Shown: positions 1 through 9,460, counted from the stretch's first letter. The stretch: DNA of 64,000 nucleotides from Tenacibaculum ovolyticum DSM 18103 (GCF_000430545.1 NZ_KE387165.1:124728-188727), one strand, 5' to 3'. The notes: generated by a model not told the origin, from the sequence alone. Numbers and translations: made by a program.

Positions 1-537
1 ATGGCCTGTTATTTTTATTCTTACTTTAGAATTTTCTATTAAGAACAAATAGAGTTCTACTAATGATTTAGCACTACTTTTCTCAAAAGAATTTGTACCA
101 GGTAAAAATAATACGTTTTTTAAAACTACCTCATCTCCTAACTTTAATTTAGCAAAATTATTTATTCTTTTTTCATCAATACCCTGAATCACTTCAATTA
201 AAACTTTTCTATTATTATAGGTAACTCCTCTTAACTCTCCTCCTGCCTTACTATTTAAAACTTTATAACCTTTAAATAGTTTCTTAACAGCATTTACTCT
301 TTTTTTTGAAAGAATTAAATTATAGTTACTACTACCTAATTCATCTGCGTATCCAACTAAATTTAACACTACTTTTTTTGAATTGTATTTATCTTTTATG
401 CTATCTATTTTTCTTGTTTGCAATAAATCAACATCAAATTCATTAAAGTCAAAAAATATTTTATAAGTGTTGTTTTTTTGAGAATGAACTGTTGTACTTA
501 TAAATATAATTAAGAGTAAGATCGTTTTTATTTTCAT
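1..537 (-). CDS. OmpA-family outer membrane protein, 3' end beyond window
   Basis: Reading leftward from an ATG at 537, an open frame of 179 codons runs off the left edge. The first 20 residues (MKIKTILLLIIFISTTVHSQ) are a signal peptide. Residues about 24-115 resemble an OmpA/MotB C-terminal peptidoglycan-binding domain, with a YADELGSSNYNLILSKKR stretch like the usual GHTDxxGxxxxNxxLSxxRA motif. From about residue 137 a second OmpA-like start appears (NVLFLPGTNSFEKSSAKSL, then KITGH at the edge), so the full protein probably carries two such domains. The family anchors the outer membrane or envelope complexes to peptidoglycan. It lies downstream of, and on the same strand as, a small ExbB-like gene, with a hairpin between them. 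The function of this member is not known. Confidence 0.8.
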   Translation of the reverse strand, partial: MKIKTILLLIIFISTTVHSQKNNTYKIFFDFNEFDVDLLQTRKIDSIKDKYNSKKVVLNLVGYADELGSSNYNLILSKKRVNAVKKLFKGYKVLNSKAGGELRGVTYNNRKVLIEVIQGIDEKRINNFAKLKLGDEVVLKNVLFLPGTNSFEKSSAKSLVELYLFLIENSKVRIKITGH

Positions 538-569
538 AATATCATTTTTCTTTAGCAAATTATATAACA

Positions 570-603
570 AAAATACCCAATTCAAAATTGAATTGGGTAT
601 TTT
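570..603 (-). terminator. Intrinsic terminator
   Basis: A 16-base perfect inverted repeat (AAAATACCCAATTCAA, two-base spacer, complement) is followed on the minus strand by a T-rich tract. It lies just past the stop of the ExbB-like gene and just upstream of the OmpA-type gene, so the two are probably separate transcripts. Confidence 0.75.
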
Positions 604-637
604 ATTTTTCTGTAAAATATTAATTCGTATTAAAAAA

Positions 638-976
638 CTACGCTTCTCTTTTCCACAATAACAAGAGAGCTCCTAATCTCCCCATTAAAAAAATCACTAA
701 ACCAAAAGTTGGAGCATATAGACTAATCCTCATACCTCCCGCTAAAACTTGTGGTGCTATATCTAGTGCTATTGCAATCTTCTCCAATCCATCTAACCAA
801 CCTATAATAAAACATAAAACACCAAAAACAATAGCCAATAAACTAATTTCTTTTATTAAATTCGAAATTTTCTCTGTGTTATTTTTCAATCCTTTAAAAA
901 AAAGGAGCAATATAAACATTAATAAAATTAATAATGGAAGCATAAACTCCAAAGGTGAATCTGTAATAAATTTCAT
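638..976 (-). CDS. Small ExbB/TolQ/MotA-like membrane protein
   Basis: A 112-residue protein starting at the ATG at 976. Three hydrophobic segments are visible at about residues 10-30, 43-64 and 83-108. The stretch from about residue 65 (LEKIAIALDIAPQVLAGGMRISLYAPTFG, written here only as a region) has the spacing of the MotA/TolQ/ExbB proton-channel core, in which a Gly-rich turn precedes the last membrane helix. It is much shorter than true ExbB or TolQ (about 220 residues), and no ExbD/TolR partner is in view. The OmpA-type gene downstream on the same strand fits an envelope role, but that is inference. It could equally be an unrelated small membrane protein. Confidence 0.55.
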   Translation of the reverse strand: MKFITDSPLEFMLPLLILLMFILLLFFKGLKNNTEKISNLIKEISLLAIVFGVLCFIIGWLDGLEKIAIALDIAPQVLAGGMRISLYAPTFGLVIFLMGRLGALLLLWKREA

Positions 977-1174
977 AATATATTATTTTAAATTATTTTA
1001 GGTAAAAGTATACCCAAATCATATTTACTTTCATTTAAAATCGATGAACTAATAATTTAAGCAGGCAAATGACAAAAACTAATTTTTGATACCTAATCTG
1101 GTAAAACATCTTATAAAACAGTTACTTCATCTATTGTTACCCTTTATTTAATAAAAAAACACCTTTTTTGCATA

Positions 1175-2227
1175 ATGAAAGAAAAAATTCTACAAATTTT
1201 GAAAAAATCCATTGTACATTTATTTTTTTGGACAATAGTATGGTATTTTTTTTATCTTTTTTTCAGTATTGGTACCAACACTCCTCTTTTCTTACTTTAT
1301 TTTTCAACAACACTTTCCTTAATAGCAATAACCTCATCATATGTAGCGGGATACAAACTAATACCTGATTTCCTAATATTAAAAAATTATTGGAAATTTT
1401 CACTTTACACAATTTACCTTATAATTTTCATAATTTTTGGTGTTTTAATTACTGTTCTTTTTGGGTTTATTTTCTTTTTTAACTTGGAATATAAGCAAAT
1501 GCCTGAACTAACAAAAAACACTTCTGTTATTTTTATCTGTGTTATATTAATAGTAGTATTCTTTTCTAGCTTTAAAATATTAAAACATAATTATAAATCA
1601 GGGGAAGAAAAGAAAATTATAGAAAACAAGTTCCTACATACTCAATTACAACTAAAAGAGCAAGAGCTTAAGTTTTTAAAAATGCAAATTCACCCACACT
1701 TCTTATTTAACACATTAAATACATTATATGGGTTTGCTTTAAAAAAATCTGACGATACACCCAGTATGATTTTAAAACTATCTAATTTATTAGACTACAT
1801 TTTATATCAAGTAGATAAACCTTTCGTATTATTAAACGATGAAATTAAACACATTGAAAATTATATCTCTTTAGAAAAAATGAGATTTCAGGATAGTTTA
1901 TATGTTATTTTCAAAAAAGAAACTCGTCAAGTAAATATTGAAATCTCACCAATGCTTTTATTACCATTTGTTGAAAATGCTTTTAAACATGGAACACAAA
2001 TCAATGGCGTTTTAAAAGTTATTCTCGAGTTAAAAACAACAGAAGATTTTTTAATTTTTAAAATAACAAATTCAACAAAAATTAATTTTAAAAATAAAAA
2101 AGGAATAGGATTAGAAAATATTAAAAAAAGATTAGAAATGCTATACGGAACGGCCTATTCTTTAAACATTTATCATACTGAAAACTCTTTTAAAATTAAA
2201 TTAAAAACTCCTTTAAAAAATGTCTAA
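1175..2227 (+). CDS. LytS/YehU-type sensor histidine kinase
   Basis: A 350-residue inner-membrane sensor kinase. Four membrane segments fill residues about 12-32, 38-62, 74-102 and 117-134. A short coiled region (145-170) leads to the His_kinase domain (PF06580 type) with HPHFLFN at 173-179, where His173 is the likely phosphoacceptor. The ATPase part shows the N-box VENAFKH (266-272) and the G-box GIGLENIKKRL near residue 315. No separate extracellular sensor domain is present, so signal is probably read within or near the membrane. The stop overlaps the start of the LytTR regulator by 8 bases, so the pair is translationally coupled. The signal sensed is unknown. Confidence 0.92.
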   Translation: MKEKILQILKKSIVHLFFWTIVWYFFYLFFSIGTNTPLFLLYFSTTLSLIAITSSYVAGYKLIPDFLILKNYWKFSLYTIYLIIFIIFGVLITVLFGFIFFFNLEYKQMPELTKNTSVIFICVILIVVFFSSFKILKHNYKSGEEKKIIENKFLHTQLQLKEQELKFLKMQIHPHFLFNTLNTLYGFALKKSDDTPSMILKLSNLLDYILYQVDKPFVLLNDEIKHIENYISLEKMRFQDSLYVIFKKETRQVNIEISPMLLLPFVENAFKHGTQINGVLKVILELKTTEDFLIFKITNSTKINFKNKKGIGLENIKKRLEMLYGTAYSLNIYHTENSFKIKLKTPLKNV

Positions 2228-2930
2228 AAAATTACAGTGTGTTATTGTTGATGATGAACCTGTAGCTAGAGAAATAATAGCCTCGTTTATTGAAAAAACT
2301 CCAAATATAGAATTAATTAAAATGTGTAAAAATGCTTCAGAAGCAATCCTTTTCATGCAAAAAAATGAAATAGATTTATATTTTTTAGACATTAATATGC
2401 CCGAAATTACAGGTTTAAGCTTAGCTAAAATAATTGATAAAAAATCAAAAATAATTTTCACAACTGCTTATAGGGATTACGCTGTAGATGGCTTTAACTT
2501 AAATGTAGTCGATTATTTATTAAAACCGATTTCCTTTGATCGCTTTTTACAAGCAATTCAAAAAGTATTTAACTTACAAATAAGTAAAAAAACTAATGAT
2601 ATAAAAAAAGAAACCTCTAACAACTATATATTTGTAAGAGCAGATAGAAAAATGGTTAAAATAAACTTCAATAACATCCTTTATATAGAAAGCTTAGGTG
2701 ATTATGTTAAAATATTCACAGAAAACTCAATGATAACTACAAGAGAAACAATTAGCAATTTAGAAACAAAGTTAGCATCTTATAAATTTATTAGAATCCA
2801 TAGATCATATATTATTTCGCTTGAAAAAATTACTTCTTACACAAATGAATTCATAGAAATTAGCAAAAAAGCATTGCCTATAAGCAGAAGCTACAAAAAA
2901 TATGTTTTTCGAAAACTAGAAAACAAATAA
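2220..2930 (+). CDS. LytTR-family response regulator
   Basis: A 236-residue two-component regulator. The receiver domain occupies residues 1-120, with acidic residues D11 and D12, phosphoacceptor D57 (in FLDINMPE), T81/T82 and K102 all present. A LytTR DNA-binding domain fills about 132-236. The family typically binds pairs of short direct repeats about two helical turns apart. It is phosphorylated by the kinase encoded just upstream, whose 3' end it overlaps. A pair of identical 8-base repeats 21 bases apart lies between this gene and the SusC gene downstream (2966-2994), which suggests that SusC/SusD is its target; this link is inference. Confidence 0.93.
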   Translation: MSKKLQCVIVDDEPVAREIIASFIEKTPNIELIKMCKNASEAILFMQKNEIDLYFLDINMPEITGLSLAKIIDKKSKIIFTTAYRDYAVDGFNLNVVDYLLKPISFDRFLQAIQKVFNLQISKKTNDIKKETSNNYIFVRADRKMVKINFNNILYIESLGDYVKIFTENSMITTRETISNLETKLASYKFIRIHRSYIISLEKITSYTNEFIEISKKALPISRSYKKYVFRKLENK

Positions 2931-2965
2931 CCTCTATTTCACCAAAAAAAACAACAAAACATACA

Positions 2966-2994
2966 TTATTACCTAAAGAAAGTACCTTATTACC
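2966..2994 (+). promoter_or_regulatory. Candidate LytTR operator (two TTATTACC direct repeats)
   Basis: TTATTACC occurs at 2966-2973 and again at 2987-2994, a start-to-start distance of 21 bases. LytTR regulators such as AgrA and AlgR are known to bind paired direct repeats at this spacing. The site lies 36 bases after a LytTR regulator gene and 63 bases before the SusC start. Confidence 0.5.
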
Positions 2995-3056
2995 ATTAAT
3001 TTGTTAATTGAAATTTTATTCTCTTTTTTTGAGAAAACAATTTAAATTTTCAAACT

Positions 3057-6000
3057 ATGAGAGTAACATTATTATTGTTGTCTTTTCTGATTACGCAAAT
3101 TACATTTGCTCAAGAAAAAACAATATCTGGGATTGTCTCAGATGAATCTGGGGGACTTCCAGGTGTTAGTATTATCATTAAAGGGACTACTTCGGGAGTA
3201 GAATCTGATTTTGACGGAAACTTCACTATTCAAGGAAAACAGAACGACATACTAATTTTTAGTTTTGTTGGAAAAAAGACAATTGAAAAAACAATTGGAT
3301 CTTCTAACAGAATTAATGTTTCAATGGTCGACGATGAAAATCTATTAAACGAAGTTGTAGTTACCGCCTTAGGAATAAAAAGAGAAAAGAAATCTTTAGG
3401 ATATGCAACTCAAGAGGTAAAAGGAGGTGATCTAACAAAGGTTAACTCAGGAAACGTAGCTAATTCTATTTCTGGGAAAATTTCGGGTATAGAAATTAGA
3501 AGAAATGGAAATATTGGAGGTTCTACAAATGTTATTATTAGAGGTAGTTCTTCTTTAAGCGGAACAAACCAAGCTCTATGGGTAGTTGATGGAGTCCCTT
3601 TAAATAACTCAAACACAAATACTGCTGATCAAAGAGCAGGTGGAAATACAGGTGGTTACGATTACGGTAATGCTGCATCAGATATTAACCCTGATGACAT
3701 AGAAAGCATGAATGTGCTTAAAGGTGCAGCTGCTACAGCACTATACGGAGAGAGAGCTTCGAATGGTGTTATTATCGTTACTACAAAAAAAGGGAAAGCA
3801 GGTAATGGATTAGGTGTAACAATAAGCAGTGGTGTAACAATAGGATCTGTTGATTTTAACACACTTCCTAAGTATCAAAAACAATACGGAAGTGGATGGT
3901 GGAATCCATTTACTGACGCTTCTAACAATATTGACTTAGGGGATGGATCACATCCTTATGAACTTACAGATGATGCTTCTTGGGGACCTGCTTATGATGC
4001 TAACCTTTTAGTATATAGATGGAATTCATTTCATCCATCATTATCTACTTACGGAAAAGCAACTCCATGGACAGCTCCTGTAAATGATGCTAATAGCTTT
4101 TATCAAAATAGTATTGCATATACCAATACTGTTGCTTTATCTGGTGGTAACGACCAAGGTAACTTTAGATTTAGTTATTCTAAATATGACTTAGACCAAG
4201 GTATTCTACCTAACAGTTCTTATAATAGAGATATATTTAACCTATCATCTAGCTACAACCTAAGTGATAAAACAACAATTACTGCATCAGCAAACTATAC
4301 AAAAACTAAAGGTGAAGGATTAAACGAAACTGGTTATGGTGCTGGAGGAAATAATTTTTCTAGTAGTATTCGTCAATGGTATTCTTCAAGTGTTGATTTT
4401 AACGATTTAAAAAAAGCCTATAACGAAACTGGTGAAAATACCACCTGGAATGTATGGGGGCCAAACAACTTAGGTGTAGCATTTCATGACAACCCTTACT
4501 TTCAAAGAAAAGAGAACTACAACAACATGAGTAGAAGTCGCTTTTTCGGAAACTTTAGCCTTACTAATGAAATTAAAGACTGGGTAAGTGTAACCGCAAA
4601 AGCAAGTATTGATACCTACAGTCAATCTCAGGAAGAAAGAATAGCTGTCGGTTCAAAAAGAAACGCTCAATTAGTTGGAGCATACTCAAGACTTGACCGT
4701 ACATTTTCTGAAATGAATTTTGACTTAATGCTTAACTTTAACACTGAAATTACTGATCGCATATCTTTTCTTGGAATGCTTGGAGCAAATGCAAGAAGAT
4801 CAAAAATTGATCAAACCCAAGCTTTTACCAAAGGAGGTTTAGTAATCCCAGGGATTTACGCTATTTCAAATTCAAAAGAAAACCCTAATGCTCTTACAGA
4901 AGCAGTTTCTTCAATAGGAACTAATAGTGTTTTTGCTAGTGCTTCTTTTAGTTATGATGATACTTTTTTTATTGAAGGAACTTATAGAATTGACAAAAAC
5001 TCAACTCTACCTGCCAGTAATAATGTATATAAATATCCCTCAATCTCTGGAACATACCTTTTTAGCAAAAACTTAAAAACTGATTGGCTTTCTTTTGGTA
5101 AATTAAGATTAAACTATGCTGAAACAGGAGCTGGAACAGGATTTGATAACATCGTATCTGGCTATGATAAATTCACTAATTTCGGAGGTCAAATTCGTTT
5201 TTCTAATCAAAACACAAAGAAAAACGCAAATTTAAAACCAGAAATAACATCAGCATATGAAGCTGGTTTAGAATTAAAATTATTCAAAAGCAGAGTAGGT
5301 TTAGATTTATCTTTATACACAAAAAGTACAGTAAACCAAGCAATAGCTATTGGTTCTTCAGCTTCTACAGGATACACAAATGCATGGGTAAATGCTGGAG
5401 AAATTGAAAACAAAGGTATTGAAGTAAGTTTAAATGTAGTACCTGTTAAAACAGAAGATTTTTCTTGGGAGACACAAATAAACTGGTCTAAAAACAACAG
5501 TAAGGTAAAAAGTTTAAATGATGGAAGCCAACAAATGGAAGTAGGTCGTTTTCAAGGAATATCATCTGTTGCTAAAGTAGGAAGTCCTTTAGGATTAATG
5601 GTTAATACAGGTTACGAATATTTAGATGGTAAACGTGTAATTGGAAATGATGGGTATTACGTTCGAGTAAATGATCAAGTAATTGGTGATGTAAATGCCG
5701 ATTGGTCTGGAGGTATCAATAATAAACTAAGCTACAAAAAACTTAGCTTTAGCTTCTTAGTTGACATGAAAAAAGGTGGTGATGTTTGGTCTTTAGATCA
5801 AAAATACGGTCAAAGAACAGGTATTTACGAAACTTCTGTGGGAGATAATAATTTAGGAAACCCTATGAGAAATCCAATTACTACAGGTACAGACAGTGGA
5901 GGTATTATACTACCTGGTGTATTAGCTGACGGAACTGTAAATCAAAAAAGAATTCCAGTATACTACAGTACTAAATACCCTGAACAACAATTTGTATACG

Positions 6001-6245
6001 ATGCTTCTTACATAAAACTAAGAGAAGTTTCATTAAGCTATAGCCTACCTTCATCTTTCCTTGAAAAATCAATGTTCAACGATATTACTTTTTCAGCAAG
6101 TGGAACTAATTTATGGATTATACACAAGAATTTACCTTATGCAGATCCAGAAGCAGGAGCGTCTTCAGGAAACTTACAAGGTTTTCAAACAGGAGCAATG
6201 CCTAGCACAAAAGAGTATAGCTTTAATGTAAAAGTTAAATTTTAA
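3057..6245 (+). CDS. SusC/RagA-type TonB-linked outer membrane transporter
   Basis: A 1062-residue outer-membrane protein. A signal peptide ends near residue 19 (TFAQ). A carboxypeptidase-regulatory-like (CNA-B-like) domain fills about 22-98. Next come a TonB-box-like stretch (NEVVVTALGI), a plug domain to about residue 240 (including VVDGVPLN and the NPDDIESMNVLKGAAATALYG region), and a long beta-barrel ending in Phe, as is usual for barrel assembly. SusC proteins import oligosaccharides or peptides using TonB energy, with a SusD lipoprotein as lid. The SusD gene follows 12 bases later. No glycoside hydrolase or peptidase gene adjoins, so the substrate cannot be read from context. A LytS/LytTR pair upstream may control it. 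Confidence 0.96.
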   Translation: MRVTLLLLSFLITQITFAQEKTISGIVSDESGGLPGVSIIIKGTTSGVESDFDGNFTIQGKQNDILIFSFVGKKTIEKTIGSSNRINVSMVDDENLLNEVVVTALGIKREKKSLGYATQEVKGGDLTKVNSGNVANSISGKISGIEIRRNGNIGGSTNVIIRGSSSLSGTNQALWVVDGVPLNNSNTNTADQRAGGNTGGYDYGNAASDINPDDIESMNVLKGAAATALYGERASNGVIIVTTKKGKAGNGLGVTISSGVTIGSVDFNTLPKYQKQYGSGWWNPFTDASNNIDLGDGSHPYELTDDASWGPAYDANLLVYRWNSFHPSLSTYGKATPWTAPVNDANSFYQNSIAYTNTVALSGGNDQGNFRFSYSKYDLDQGILPNSSYNRDIFNLSSSYNLSDKTTITASANYTKTKGEGLNETGYGAGGNNFSSSIRQWYSSSVDFNDLKKAYNETGENTTWNVWGPNNLGVAFHDNPYFQRKENYNNMSRSRFFGNFSLTNEIKDWVSVTAKASIDTYSQSQEERIAVGSKRNAQLVGAYSRLDRTFSEMNFDLMLNFNTEITDRISFLGMLGANARRSKIDQTQAFTKGGLVIPGIYAISNSKENPNALTEAVSSIGTNSVFASASFSYDDTFFIEGTYRIDKNSTLPASNNVYKYPSISGTYLFSKNLKTDWLSFGKLRLNYAETGAGTGFDNIVSGYDKFTNFGGQIRFSNQNTKKNANLKPEITSAYEAGLELKLFKSRVGLDLSLYTKSTVNQAIAIGSSASTGYTNAWVNAGEIENKGIEVSLNVVPVKTEDFSWETQINWSKNNSKVKSLNDGSQQMEVGRFQGISSVAKVGSPLGLMVNTGYEYLDGKRVIGNDGYYVRVNDQVIGDVNADWSGGINNKLSYKKLSFSFLVDMKKGGDVWSLDQKYGQRTGIYETSVGDNNLGNPMRNPITTGTDSGGIILPGVLADGTVNQKRIPVYYSTKYPEQQFVYDASYIKLREVSLSYSLPSSFLEKSMFNDITFSASGTNLWIIHKNLPYADPEAGASSGNLQGFQTGAMPSTKEYSFNVKVKF

Positions 6246-6257
6246 AAAACAATAAAT

Positions 6258-7730
6258 ATGAATTTATTTAAAAAAATAAAAGCAATTATTGTCGTAGCAC
6301 TATCAATAGTACTACTCAATTCTTGTGAGAATTTAGAAGATTTAAACGTTAACGGAAAAGGGTTTTTAAATACCGTTCCAGAAGCTTTAATGACAAAAGC
6401 TCAAGTATCGTATGTTACATTTTTAACAAACACCGATCCTAATAGCAATAATTTCAGAAAATATGTTCAACAATGGACAAATACTGAGTTTGCTGATGAA
6501 GACAATTACAATCAAGAAAACAGAAGTTTAGGTCTAGGGTTTTGGACTTTATACAGAGATGTTTTAGGGGAATTAAATACCGCAAAAAACCTTGTAACAA
6601 AACAAACTGTTACACCTGATAAGATTGCTGAGCAAAAGAATCAAATTGCTATCCTAGAAATACAAATGATTATAGTTTATCAAACTTTAGTTGATATTTT
6701 TGGAGACGTTCCTTATACAGAAGCTCTTGATTTTGAAAACTCTCCACAACCTAAATACGATGATGCAAAAACTATATACTTAGACTTAGCTAATCGCTTA
6801 ACTGTAGCAATTAATACTTTAGACACAAGTAGTGGTAGTTTTGGTACTGGAGATCTTTTTTATGCAGGAAACACTTCTTCATGGAAAAGACTAGGAAATA
6901 GTGTAAAATTAAAAATGGGAATGCATTTAGCTGATATTGATGCTGTCTTAGCAAAAAACATGGTAGAAGCAGCTTACGCTTCAGGCGTTATTTCTAATAA
7001 TAGTGAAAATGCTTTATTAGATTATTATTCAGAAGCAGGCGAAAGAAATCCAATATTTGCAGCTCTTACAACTGAACAACACTACGTACCTACTACCTAT
7101 TTAGTAGATGAGATGAAAGCAAAAAATGATCCAAGAATGGACATCTTTTTCGACCCTTCGTCAAAAATTGGAGGTGAATATATAGGTTTTCCATATGCCG
7201 AAGCTGGTGCATTAGGTAAAAAATATGCAGATGTATCTAACACAGGTCCTAAGTTTAGAGACCCTACTTTAGCTGGTGTTCTTTTTGACTATGCTGAAAC
7301 AAGTTTTTTACTTGCTGATGCCGCTGACAGAAACTTTAATGTTGGTGCAACTGCTGATACTCATTATGTAAACGGTATTACTGCTACTATGGAATACTGG
7401 GGTGTATCAAATGCAGGTATAACTACTTATATAACTAGACCCGATGTAGCTTTTGCAACAGCAGCTGGAACTAATAAAGAAAAAATAGCTTATCAGTTAT
7501 GGATGGGGTATTACAATAGAGGGTTTGAAGCATGGACAGAGTACCGTAGATTAGACTTCCCTAATTTTGTAGCTCCTGCAACAGCAGTGGCGGAATCAAA
7601 CGGAAAAGTACCAGTTAGAAACATCTACTCTAATCTTGAATCTACATTAAATACAGCCAATTACAATTCTGCTTCAACCGCAATTGGAGGAGACTTAATG
7701 ACAACCAAAATATTTTGGGATGTTAATTAA
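6258..7730 (+). CDS. SusD/RagB-type substrate-binding lipoprotein
   Basis: A 490-residue surface lipoprotein, the partner of the SusC-type transporter encoded 12 bases upstream. The lipobox is LLNSC with the lipid-carrying Cys at residue 23. The rest is the helical (TPR-like) SusD fold, closest in style to the SusD-like_2 group (PF12771), with the usual LLADAAD and W-x-E-Y-R-R-x-D stretches near the C-terminus. It binds the nutrient at the cell surface and closes over the SusC barrel. The two genes form one operon that ends at a hairpin near 7791. Ligand unknown. Confidence 0.94.
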   Translation: MNLFKKIKAIIVVALSIVLLNSCENLEDLNVNGKGFLNTVPEALMTKAQVSYVTFLTNTDPNSNNFRKYVQQWTNTEFADEDNYNQENRSLGLGFWTLYRDVLGELNTAKNLVTKQTVTPDKIAEQKNQIAILEIQMIIVYQTLVDIFGDVPYTEALDFENSPQPKYDDAKTIYLDLANRLTVAINTLDTSSGSFGTGDLFYAGNTSSWKRLGNSVKLKMGMHLADIDAVLAKNMVEAAYASGVISNNSENALLDYYSEAGERNPIFAALTTEQHYVPTTYLVDEMKAKNDPRMDIFFDPSSKIGGEYIGFPYAEAGALGKKYADVSNTGPKFRDPTLAGVLFDYAETSFLLADAADRNFNVGATADTHYVNGITATMEYWGVSNAGITTYITRPDVAFATAAGTNKEKIAYQLWMGYYNRGFEAWTEYRRLDFPNFVAPATAVAESNGKVPVRNIYSNLESTLNTANYNSASTAIGGDLMTTKIFWDVN

Positions 7731-7790
7731 TAAAAAGATAAAATAAATATTGTGTAATTATTTGAATGTATATTTTTTTATCTAAAAAGA

Positions 7791-7817
7791 GGCTACCCTA
7801 AAAAGGTAGTCTTTTTT
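7791..7817 (+). terminator. Intrinsic terminator after the SusCD operon
   Basis: A seven-base stem (GGCTACC with GGTAGTC, one G-U pair) and a seven-base loop are followed by six T. It lies 61 bases after the SusD stop. Confidence 0.8.
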
Positions 7818-7842
7818 ATTTTTTAATATCTACTACAACATA

Positions 7843-7850
7843 TATCTTTG
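7843..7850 (+). promoter_or_regulatory. Bacteroidota -7 element (TATCTTTG) for mvaD
   Basis: TATCTTTG matches TAnnTTTG exactly and lies 19 bases before the TTG start of the decarboxylase gene. No clear TTG is seen at -33. Confidence 0.55.
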
Positions 7851-7869
7851 TCATAAATACTTAAAGCAA

Positions 7870-8949
7870 TTGAACACAGTACAATTCATTCCAAAGTCAT
7901 TAGAAAAAAAGGTGGAAAAAGCAACTTATACATGGCAAACACCAAGTAACATTGCCTTAGTTAAATATTGGGGAAAGAGCAATCCTCAAATCCCAAAAAA
8001 CGCATCTATTAGCTTTACACTTAACAATTGTCACACAATTACAACAATCGATTTCGAAAAAAAATCGAATACAAATAAAGTTTCCTTTGAATTATTCTTT
8101 GAAGGAAAAAAGAAAGATGATTTTAAACCTAAAATCTCAGAATTCTTTAAGAGAATAGAAAAATACTGTCCATATATTTATGAATATAATATGGTTATTA
8201 ATTCAGAAAATTCTTTTCCGCATAGTAGTGGAATCGCTTCTTCTGCAAGCGGTATGAGCGCTATAGCGATGTGTCTATTAAGTTTAGAAAAAAAACTAAC
8301 TCCTAATTTAACTGAAGAGTACATTAATAAAAAAGCATCTTTTTTAGCTCGTTTAGGTTCTGGTAGTGCTAGTAGAAGTATTGAAGGACCTATAGTTGTT
8401 TGGGGAGAACATCCTGATATTATTGGTAGCTCTGATTTATTTGGTACAAAATTCCCGTATAAGATACATTCAATTTTCGAAAACTACTGCGATACCATTT
8501 TATTAGTTGATAAAGGAGAGAAGCAAGTTTCTTCAACAGTTGGGCATAATTTAATGCATGATCACCCATATGCTGAACAACGCTTTAAACAAGCAAACGA
8601 AAACCTAGCTAAGTTATCTAACATACTTCAAAACGGAAAAATTAAAGATTTTATTAATTTAGTTGAAAGTGAAGCCTTAACCTTACACGCAATGATGTTA
8701 ACGAGTAACCCTTACTTTATTTTAATGAAACCAAATACACTAGAGGTTATTAATAAAATTTGGGAATATCGTGCAGAAAACGATAGTTCAGTTTGTTTTA
8801 CTCTTGATGCTGGAGCAAACGTACATGTATTATATCCTGCATCTGAAAAGACTGAAATTGAGCTTTTTATTAAAAATTCATTAATTGATTACTGCCAAAA
8901 AAATCAGTATATTTGTGATAATGCTGGTTTTGGAGCTAAACTCCTGTAA
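7870..8949 (+). CDS. mvaD: Diphosphomevalonate decarboxylase
   Basis: A 359-residue GHMP-superfamily enzyme that converts mevalonate diphosphate to isopentenyl diphosphate with ATP, the last step of the classical mevalonate pathway. Visible marks are the N-terminal KYWGK motif (32-36) typical of this family and the ATP-binding segment PHSSGIASSASGMSA (117-131). The start is a TTG; no in-frame ATG precedes the conserved TPSNIALVKYWGK region, and a -7 promoter element sits 20 bases upstream. Mevalonate kinase is encoded two genes downstream, and a prenyltransferase follows it. Isoprenoids made here would supply menaquinone and undecaprenyl carriers, linking the operon loosely to UbiE and the cell-wall genes in this window. 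Confidence 0.95.
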   Translation: MNTVQFIPKSLEKKVEKATYTWQTPSNIALVKYWGKSNPQIPKNASISFTLNNCHTITTIDFEKKSNTNKVSFELFFEGKKKDDFKPKISEFFKRIEKYCPYIYEYNMVINSENSFPHSSGIASSASGMSAIAMCLLSLEKKLTPNLTEEYINKKASFLARLGSGSASRSIEGPIVVWGEHPDIIGSSDLFGTKFPYKIHSIFENYCDTILLVDKGEKQVSSTVGHNLMHDHPYAEQRFKQANENLAKLSNILQNGKIKDFINLVESEALTLHAMMLTSNPYFILMKPNTLEVINKIWEYRAENDSSVCFTLDAGANVHVLYPASEKTEIELFIKNSLIDYCQKNQYICDNAGFGAKLL

Positions 8950-8965
8950 CCCTAAACCTTACTTT

Positions 8966-9460
8966 ATGAAAAATTCAACATTACTAATACTATTGTTTAT
9001 TGGATTTTTATCTTTTACAGCAAAAGCCCAAGATACTGCTTGGTTTGATGAAAATTGGCAAGAAACCTCTAAAGAGAATCATACATTTTATAGACCTACG
9101 CCAAAAAAAATAAAAGACGGTTATTGGATTGTTGATTATTATAAAAATGGTCAAATTCAAATGGAGGGCTATAGTACTATTAAAAAATCTAATGAAGAGC
9201 AGTTTGATGGCTTAGTCTTATATTATTACCAAAATGGAAAACCTTTTCATAAAGCAAATTATAAAAACGGAAAGTTAGACGGTGTTAGAAAAGCATATTA
9301 TGAAACTGGAGAACTAAAAGAACAGGGACGATACAATAATGATAAAAGGCAAGGTGTATGGAAAACCTTTTACAAAAACGGAAAAATAGAAACTAAGGGG
9401 AAATACCGCAACAATGAAAAAGTTGGCGTTTGGAAAACTTTCTACAAAAATGTATACTAG
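8966..9460 (+). CDS. Exported MORN-repeat (YwqK-like) protein
   Basis: The ATG at 8966, 16 bases after the mvaD stop, begins a signal peptide (MKNSTLLILLFIGFLSFTAKAQ region). The frame is open further upstream inside mvaD, but that extension would place residues before the signal peptide. The mature part of about 140 residues consists of repeated Y-x-N-G-x-x-x-x-x-G-x-W units (for example KNGKIETKGKYRNNEKVGVW), the MORN-like pattern seen in YwqK-type proteins. Databases often call these antitoxins, but no toxin gene adjoins. The conserved place between mevalonate genes may be incidental. Function unknown; envelope location inferred. Confidence 0.85.
   Translation: MKNSTLLILLFIGFLSFTAKAQDTAWFDENWQETSKENHTFYRPTPKKIKDGYWIVDYYKNGQIQMEGYSTIKKSNEEQFDGLVLYYYQNGKPFHKANYKNGKLDGVRKAYYETGELKEQGRYNNDKRQGVWKTFYKNGKIETKGKYRNNEKVGVWKTFYKNVY

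Noticed and set aside
8966..9460. MORN-repeat protein as the antitoxin of a toxin-antitoxin pair
   Set aside because: The database label for YwqK is not supported here: the protein is exported and no toxin-like gene adjoins.
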